From Chryseobacterium oranimense (lineage in GTDB: Bacteria; Bacteroidota; Bacteroidia; Flavobacteriales; Weeksellaceae): a stretch of 64,000 bases of DNA. Positions 60,143-64,000 of this stretch are shown here, one piece after another. A program made the position numbers and the translations under genes. The notes below the pieces were generated by a model. It was not told where the DNA came from, made no database searches, and saw only the letters and a program-made list of their open reading frames with translations. The stretch covers positions 992,001-1,056,000 of the forward strand of contig NZ_FQWT01000001.1 of the NCBI RefSeq assembly GCF_900129755.1. Reading direction: 5' to 3'. Every line of letters starts with the position of its first letter. The first letter of the stretch is position 1.

Positions 60143-61219
60143 TTATTGTAAACGCTGAATAGTTATTCTTATATGGTGGTAATCTGACGGAGTGGGTACC
60201 GTTTGCGAATCAGATACACTGTAAAATTCAATCCTGTACCAACGGGCTTTATTGATGACAACATTCATTTTGAGTACTCTGGCCGTAGATGGATTCCAGC
60301 TTCCCGTATTTCCCTGCCCTACATCAAGATAGCTGTTTGCTGCGATATTTCCTGCTGCTGACACTGTAGTTCCTGATGAATATCCTTCTACCTGCCAGTT
60401 AAGCCCCATTGCATTTGATGATGTGTTATATAAATAAGGTGTGTAAGTGAATCCTCCGGTTATTTTTCTGATATCAATTCTAAGTCCTTCTATCACCGGA
60501 AGATCTGATGTAAATGTACTGGCATACTGCCCATCTGCCATTGCCGACTGCAGGATTCTGGTATAATATCCGTATACCTCCCCCACTCTCAATATGTCTC
60601 CTGTAAGCTTTGCCACACAGTTTTGATTCAGAAAGCTTATATTAAAAATGGCCGGATTGGGAGAGGATTGGGATGGAATCCCTGTCAGATCATAAATCAG
60701 CTCACCATTTCCATTGGAAAGATATCCGGGACGTAATTTTGCGCTTAATCCTGTATTTCCTGTAGAAGCAACGGGCGTTCCTGCGCCATAAGCCCCACCA
60801 TTACCTCCGGAGTATGGAATGACCATCACCCCGTTATAGGGTGCTCCTGATATAAAAGTAGGCGGATTGAAAGTAGCGTCCGAGCAATTAAGTCCCTGCA
60901 CTGACGGAGTAATGGTGGAGGAAGAATTAAAAACCCTCCATTCACTTCCATTCCAGTAATGATATCCTTCCGTCTGAAGTCCGCCTGTTCCTAAATTATA
61001 AACCAGCAATCCTGTTGCGGGATTAGGAATGGTAATTTGATCAACTGATGTTTTAAGGGCAACTTTTGGTCCTAAAAAACCTTTCTTGCCATCAAGAGGC
61101 AAGGAAGTAACATCAAGATGTAAGATTGAAGAATTATCCGGCGTTGGTGTACCAATACCAACTTGTCCATAAAAGCCTGCAGAAAATAAAGTAAGAAGTA
61201 GAAAGGAATAGTTTTTCAT
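60143..61219 (-). CDS. Secreted protein, phage-tail-fibre-like N-terminus
   Basis: The 358-residue protein has a signal peptide (MKNYSFLLLTLFSAGFYGQ) and then VGIGTPTPDNSSILHLDVTS, a segment common to many secreted Bacteroidota proteins of unknown role. NPATGLLVYNLGTGGLQ and YHYWNGSEWRVF follow, and the C-terminal half is a beta-rich domain ending in HHIRITIQRLQ. No T9SS motif is seen. It is divergent from the pair of AraC-type regulators, so it is a possible target of them. Confidence 0.75.
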   Translation of the reverse strand: MKNYSFLLLTLFSAGFYGQVGIGTPTPDNSSILHLDVTSLPLDGKKGFLGPKVALKTSVDQITIPNPATGLLVYNLGTGGLQTEGYHYWNGSEWRVFNSSSTITPSVQGLNCSDATFNPPTFISGAPYNGVMVIPYSGGNGGAYGAGTPVASTGNTGLSAKLRPGYLSNGNGELIYDLTGIPSQSSPNPAIFNISFLNQNCVAKLTGDILRVGEVYGYYTRILQSAMADGQYASTFTSDLPVIEGLRIDIRKITGGFTYTPYLYNTSSNAMGLNWQVEGYSSGTTVSAAGNIAANSYLDVGQGNTGSWNPSTARVLKMNVVINKARWYRIEFYSVSDSQTVPTPSDYHHIRITIQRLQ

Positions 61220-61297
61220 GCGAAATAATTATTGGTTTGAATGCACAAAAAAATAAAACCGACAGGATTTTAAACTAACAAACTGTCAAAAACAGGA

Positions 61298-62506
61298 ATG
61301 ACAAATTGTAAATTGAAAAACAACAGGTTGAATATTAACAAAATATTTTATATTTTAGAGAATAATAATAAAACAGTGCACCCTATCGCTAATACTTTTT
61401 TTCTCTCCTTCTATTTGATTTCCGCTTTGGTATGTTGCACCCTTTTGATCTATTCCTATAACAGAAAAGAAGGCAATAGAGAGAGTAGTATCAAAAAAGT
61501 TTTAATACTGTATTTTGGTATTATACTAATATTCGGATTGTTTACCGGGCTTCGGGAAACCAAGGTGATACAGCCAATGGGTAGAGCTTATCCTTTTATA
61601 GCTTTGTATTCAGCAGCCATTAGTGTATTATTTTTTCATTTTATCTTTCTTTTAACGAATAAAAAACAAAAAATCGCTATACCTACCTTCAACTATACGC
61701 TTCCGGGTGTCATATTTATTGTTACCGCATTTTTCTTTTATTTGCTTTATCCCAGAATTGGGTCTCAAAAAGAGCTGAATCAGTATATGTTACCCTACTT
61801 TTCACTCTACACCTTATTGTATCAGATGTATTATGGCATCCTGTCGTTAAAATATATCCTTTCATACAAAAAAGAAATAGAAAGAAGGAATATTGAAATT
61901 GATAAAAACATTAACTGGCTTTATTCTTTAATAGTAATTAAGGCCTGTTTTATTCTACTTATTATTTTCCAGATAATATTGGGTTATTCTTTTCTTATGC
62001 TTTCTGCATCGTACATTCTCAGTAGTTTTTTGTTTATTATTGTTTTATTTAATGTATTGGAAAAAAATTATTATTTTCTGCCTCATTTAAAAAATAATAC
62101 GGTGCTTGCCCCTACCGGACATATTTTCCATGAATCTTATCTGAATGAAGATGTACCACAAAGTGATCAAAAAAATGTCATATTCAGCCAAAAGGATTTT
62201 GAAAATTATTTTCATGAGCAAAAGCCTTATCTCAACCCTATTTTTAAAATTGATGATCTTAGTTTAATTTTTAATACAAACAGAACCTATATGTCGAAAT
62301 TTATAAACGGTACCTATGACATGAATTTCAATCAGTTTGTTAACTCATGGAGGTTAAATGAGGTAAAAGAGCTTAAATTATTAACCCTACATAAAAATAA
62401 ATCTATCGAAGAACTTGCCCGGCTGGCAGGCTTTGGAAGTCTGAGAAGCTATTTAAGAGCTGTAAAAGCTGCCTCTGAAAAACAAACAACAGATTTTAAC
62501 GGATGA
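61298..62506 (+). CDS. AraC-type regulator with membrane-spanning N-terminus
   Basis: The 402-residue protein has six or seven hydrophobic segments in its first 260 residues and an AraC-type C-terminus of about 100 residues (LSLIFNTNRTYMSKFINGTYDMNF-like helix-turn-helix, then EELARLAGFGSLRSYLRAV). Such membrane-anchored AraC regulators sense external or membrane signals in Bacteroidota. The ligand is unknown. It overlaps the next gene by 4 bases (ATGA), and both encode the same architecture, so they arose by duplication. Confidence 0.82.
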   Translation: MTNCKLKNNRLNINKIFYILENNNKTVHPIANTFFLSFYLISALVCCTLLIYSYNRKEGNRESSIKKVLILYFGIILIFGLFTGLRETKVIQPMGRAYPFIALYSAAISVLFFHFIFLLTNKKQKIAIPTFNYTLPGVIFIVTAFFFYLLYPRIGSQKELNQYMLPYFSLYTLLYQMYYGILSLKYILSYKKEIERRNIEIDKNINWLYSLIVIKACFILLIIFQIILGYSFLMLSASYILSSFLFIIVLFNVLEKNYYFLPHLKNNTVLAPTGHIFHESYLNEDVPQSDQKNVIFSQKDFENYFHEQKPYLNPIFKIDDLSLIFNTNRTYMSKFINGTYDMNFNQFVNSWRLNEVKELKLLTLHKNKSIEELARLAGFGSLRSYLRAVKAASEKQTTDFNG

Positions 62507-63630
62507 TCCCCTACCTGCTTTTCCTGTCTTCTTTTGCTTGTGTTTCTGGAAGTATATTCTGTATTTTTATGTTTCCCGGAAAATTAATGGGTCAGAAGCA
62601 TGCTTTTAGAACAAAAATAGTATTCGTTATCGGTATTTGCTTTTTGCTGATACTGGGAATGCTGCATACAACTCATATTATTTATTCTGTTTATAACAAT
62701 CTGCCAATCAAAAGCATTAGAGCTGTTAATTTATTTTGCCTGACTTTACTCCCTATCCTGCTGAACCTATTTATTTCCGTATTAACCGGAAGAAATCTGA
62801 AGGATAAGAGTTTTTTAATCAAAAACTATATATTTCCTATCAGTCTTATTTTAACAATAGGATTGGGAATAGCATTAGCCTTGCAGAACACTGATTATCA
62901 ACCGGATATAGAAAAGACATATCCTGAGAACAGTATAATCTGGTTCCGGAAACCCGGCCATGTAGATTTATATATGAGCTTATTCACTATTCTGTTCTAT
63001 CAATATCTGTCTGTAAGATCAATTGCTGTTTTCCGTAATAATAGGGCTGACCGATCTATACTTTCTAAAACTTCTCCGGCACGATCGGTTTTAAATATCG
63101 TTTTCCTGTTAACAGTTATGAACATACTCTACTTTTTGCTGAGTTTGATTTCCATAAACATACCGATTCTTTATAACGCCGGTATTTTTTCATTCAACAT
63201 AATATCTTTTATTCTTCTTACTACTTTCAGTTATAATTTATTCACTTATAATTACCTAACCTCATCCGTTCCGCATAAAGCCGAAGCAAAGAAAAAGATC
63301 AATAATTCTGAAGTAATCAGTAAAGAAAAATTTGAAAGATATCTGCAGGAGCACAAGCCCTTTCTGAATTGCGAGCTTAAATTATCTGATGTAACCCAGT
63401 ATATGGGAACCAACAGAACCTATTTATCCCTTTTTATCAATGAGAACTATGGAATGAGTTTCAGCCATTTCATCAATAGTTTAAGAATTGAAGAACTGAA
63501 ACAGCTTAAGCTATCTCCCCATTATAAAGGTACTCCTGAAGAAGAATTAATATATATCGTAGGATTCAAGAGTTATAAAAGTTATCAGAAAACTATTGAG
63601 AATGTAAGTAATAACATCCCTTTAAGTTAA
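62503..63630 (+). CDS. Second AraC-type regulator with membrane-spanning N-terminus
   Basis: This 375-residue paralogue of the preceding gene shares its layout: six or seven spans in the first 260 residues, then an AraC-type domain (LSDVTQYMGTNRTYLSLFINENYGMSF-like, then EEELIYIVGFKSYKSYQKTI). The second helix-turn-helix half is divergent. Its start codon overlaps the stop of the first gene as ATGA, so the two are translated together and might form heterodimers. The target genes are unknown. The divergent secreted gene is one candidate. Confidence 0.82.
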   Translation: MIPYLLFLSSFACVSGSIFCIFMFPGKLMGQKHAFRTKIVFVIGICFLLILGMLHTTHIIYSVYNNLPIKSIRAVNLFCLTLLPILLNLFISVLTGRNLKDKSFLIKNYIFPISLILTIGLGIALALQNTDYQPDIEKTYPENSIIWFRKPGHVDLYMSLFTILFYQYLSVRSIAVFRNNRADRSILSKTSPARSVLNIVFLLTVMNILYFLLSLISINIPILYNAGIFSFNIISFILLTTFSYNLFTYNYLTSSVPHKAEAKKKINNSEVISKEKFERYLQEHKPFLNCELKLSDVTQYMGTNRTYLSLFINENYGMSFSHFINSLRIEELKQLKLSPHYKGTPEEELIYIVGFKSYKSYQKTIENVSNNIPLS

Positions 63631-63647
63631 TTACCTTGTTCTTTACC

Positions 63648-64000
63648 TTACAATTCCTGTAATAACTTTTCTGAATTCCAAACGGAAGCAAATTCTTCAT
63701 TCAGATTAGCCAGAGCAGTCAAATGGATCAGTTCGGCATTATATTTCTCTCCATTAATTCCAATTCTGTCAAAAGCAGCTGTGGCATCAGAAATCAAATA
63801 GGTTTCATATCCAAAATTCCCGGCCATTCTTACCGTCGTTGATACACAGTGGTTCGTGGTTATTCCTACAATTACCAGAGTATTTATGCCGTGTTTATCT
63901 ATTCTTTCTTTTAAATCGGTTCCGATAAAAGCACTGTTCACATTTTTTGTAATAACAGGCTCATCATTTTGAGGGAGAACATAGTCATTAAACTGAAAGC
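63648..64000 (-). CDS. Isochorismatase-family hydrolase, partial
   Basis: This is the C-terminal part of a cysteine hydrolase, cut at the right edge of the window. The frame is open to base 64000, so the GTG at 63941 is probably not the start. Upstream residues include FNDYVLPQNDEPVITKN. The motif IVGITTNHCVSTTVRMAGNFG has the catalytic Cys in the typical isochorismatase/nicotinamidase context, and LISDATAAFDR follows. The substrate is not determined. It converges on the AraC-type pair. Confidence 0.85.
   Translation of the reverse strand, partial: FQFNDYVLPQNDEPVITKNVNSAFIGTDLKERIDKHGINTLVIVGITTNHCVSTTVRMAGNFGYETYLISDATAAFDRIGINGEKYNAELIHLTALANLNEEFASVWNSEKLLQEL

Overview
The window looks like a chromosomal segment of a flavobacterium, most likely Chryseobacterium or a close relative (Bacteroidota, Weeksellaceae). 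The evidence is the low GC content and the Bacteroidota-type promoters (TTG, about 20 bases, then TAnnTTTG) ahead of the tRNA, the cobalamin riboswitch and the padR operon. Other evidence is a T9SS sorting domain, an aerotolerance (Bat) operon, an OlsF-type aminolipid synthase, a PNGase F-like secreted enzyme and short intergenic palindromes of a kind common in this genus. The genus assignment is inference from memory, not from a search.

Layout. 0-5 kb: a DUF2461 protein, diphosphomevalonate decarboxylase, and an operon of acyl-CoA ligase and NAD-dependent epimerase. 5.3-8.2 kb (minus strand): a graspetide (microviridin-like) cluster with three precursor peptides and two ATP-grasp ligases. 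8.3-17 kb: housekeeping genes (esterase, PdxJ, MscS channel, DUF456, Ung, acetyltransferase, MutS2). 17.1-19.1 kb: a frameshifted small membrane protein coupled to an ABC ATPase, then a secreted protein. 19.1-19.8 kb: a cobalamin riboswitch that unexpectedly precedes an acyl-CoA thioesterase. 19.9-26.1 kb: an HD hydrolase, a PadR/PspC operon, a 20-residue amphipathic peptide ORF, an acyltransferase, and menaquinone-pathway genes (thioesterase, isochorismate synthase). 26.2-35 kb: MarC, then the moxR-DUF58-batABCD operon, all on the minus strand. 35-39.9 kb: two secreted proteins (one PNGase F-like with a T9SS domain), DinB, a four-helix-bundle gene flanked by imperfect inverted repeats, and RlmB. 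40-47 kb: lipoproteins, YfhO, a glycosyltransferase and YpdA. 47-52.3 kb: a TonB-dependent receptor, an MFS transporter and GlnS. 52.5-54.2 kb: a DUF900 hydrolase and an orphan double-glycine-leader peptide. 54.2-59.7 kb: MenC, fructose-bisphosphatase, aspartate kinase and the OlsF-like fusion. 59.8 kb: tRNA-Phe. 60-64 kb: a secreted protein, two overlapping membrane-anchored AraC-type regulators, and an isochorismatase-family gene cut by the window edge.

The most notable system is the graspetide cluster. Each precursor has a PFFASFLEKQ leader, a double glycine, three or four repeats of a Thr-x-x-x-x-Asp hexad (usually T-x-P-x-x-D) and one terminal TxKYPSD core. This fits a multicore product with several single-ring units and one canonical microviridin-like core. 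A terminator-like hairpin lies between the precursor genes and the ligase genes and could set the precursor:enzyme ratio. The other strong leads are the riboswitch-thioesterase pairing, the frameshift next to the ABC ATPase, the 20-residue amphipathic peptide and the orphan Cys-rich double-glycine peptide.
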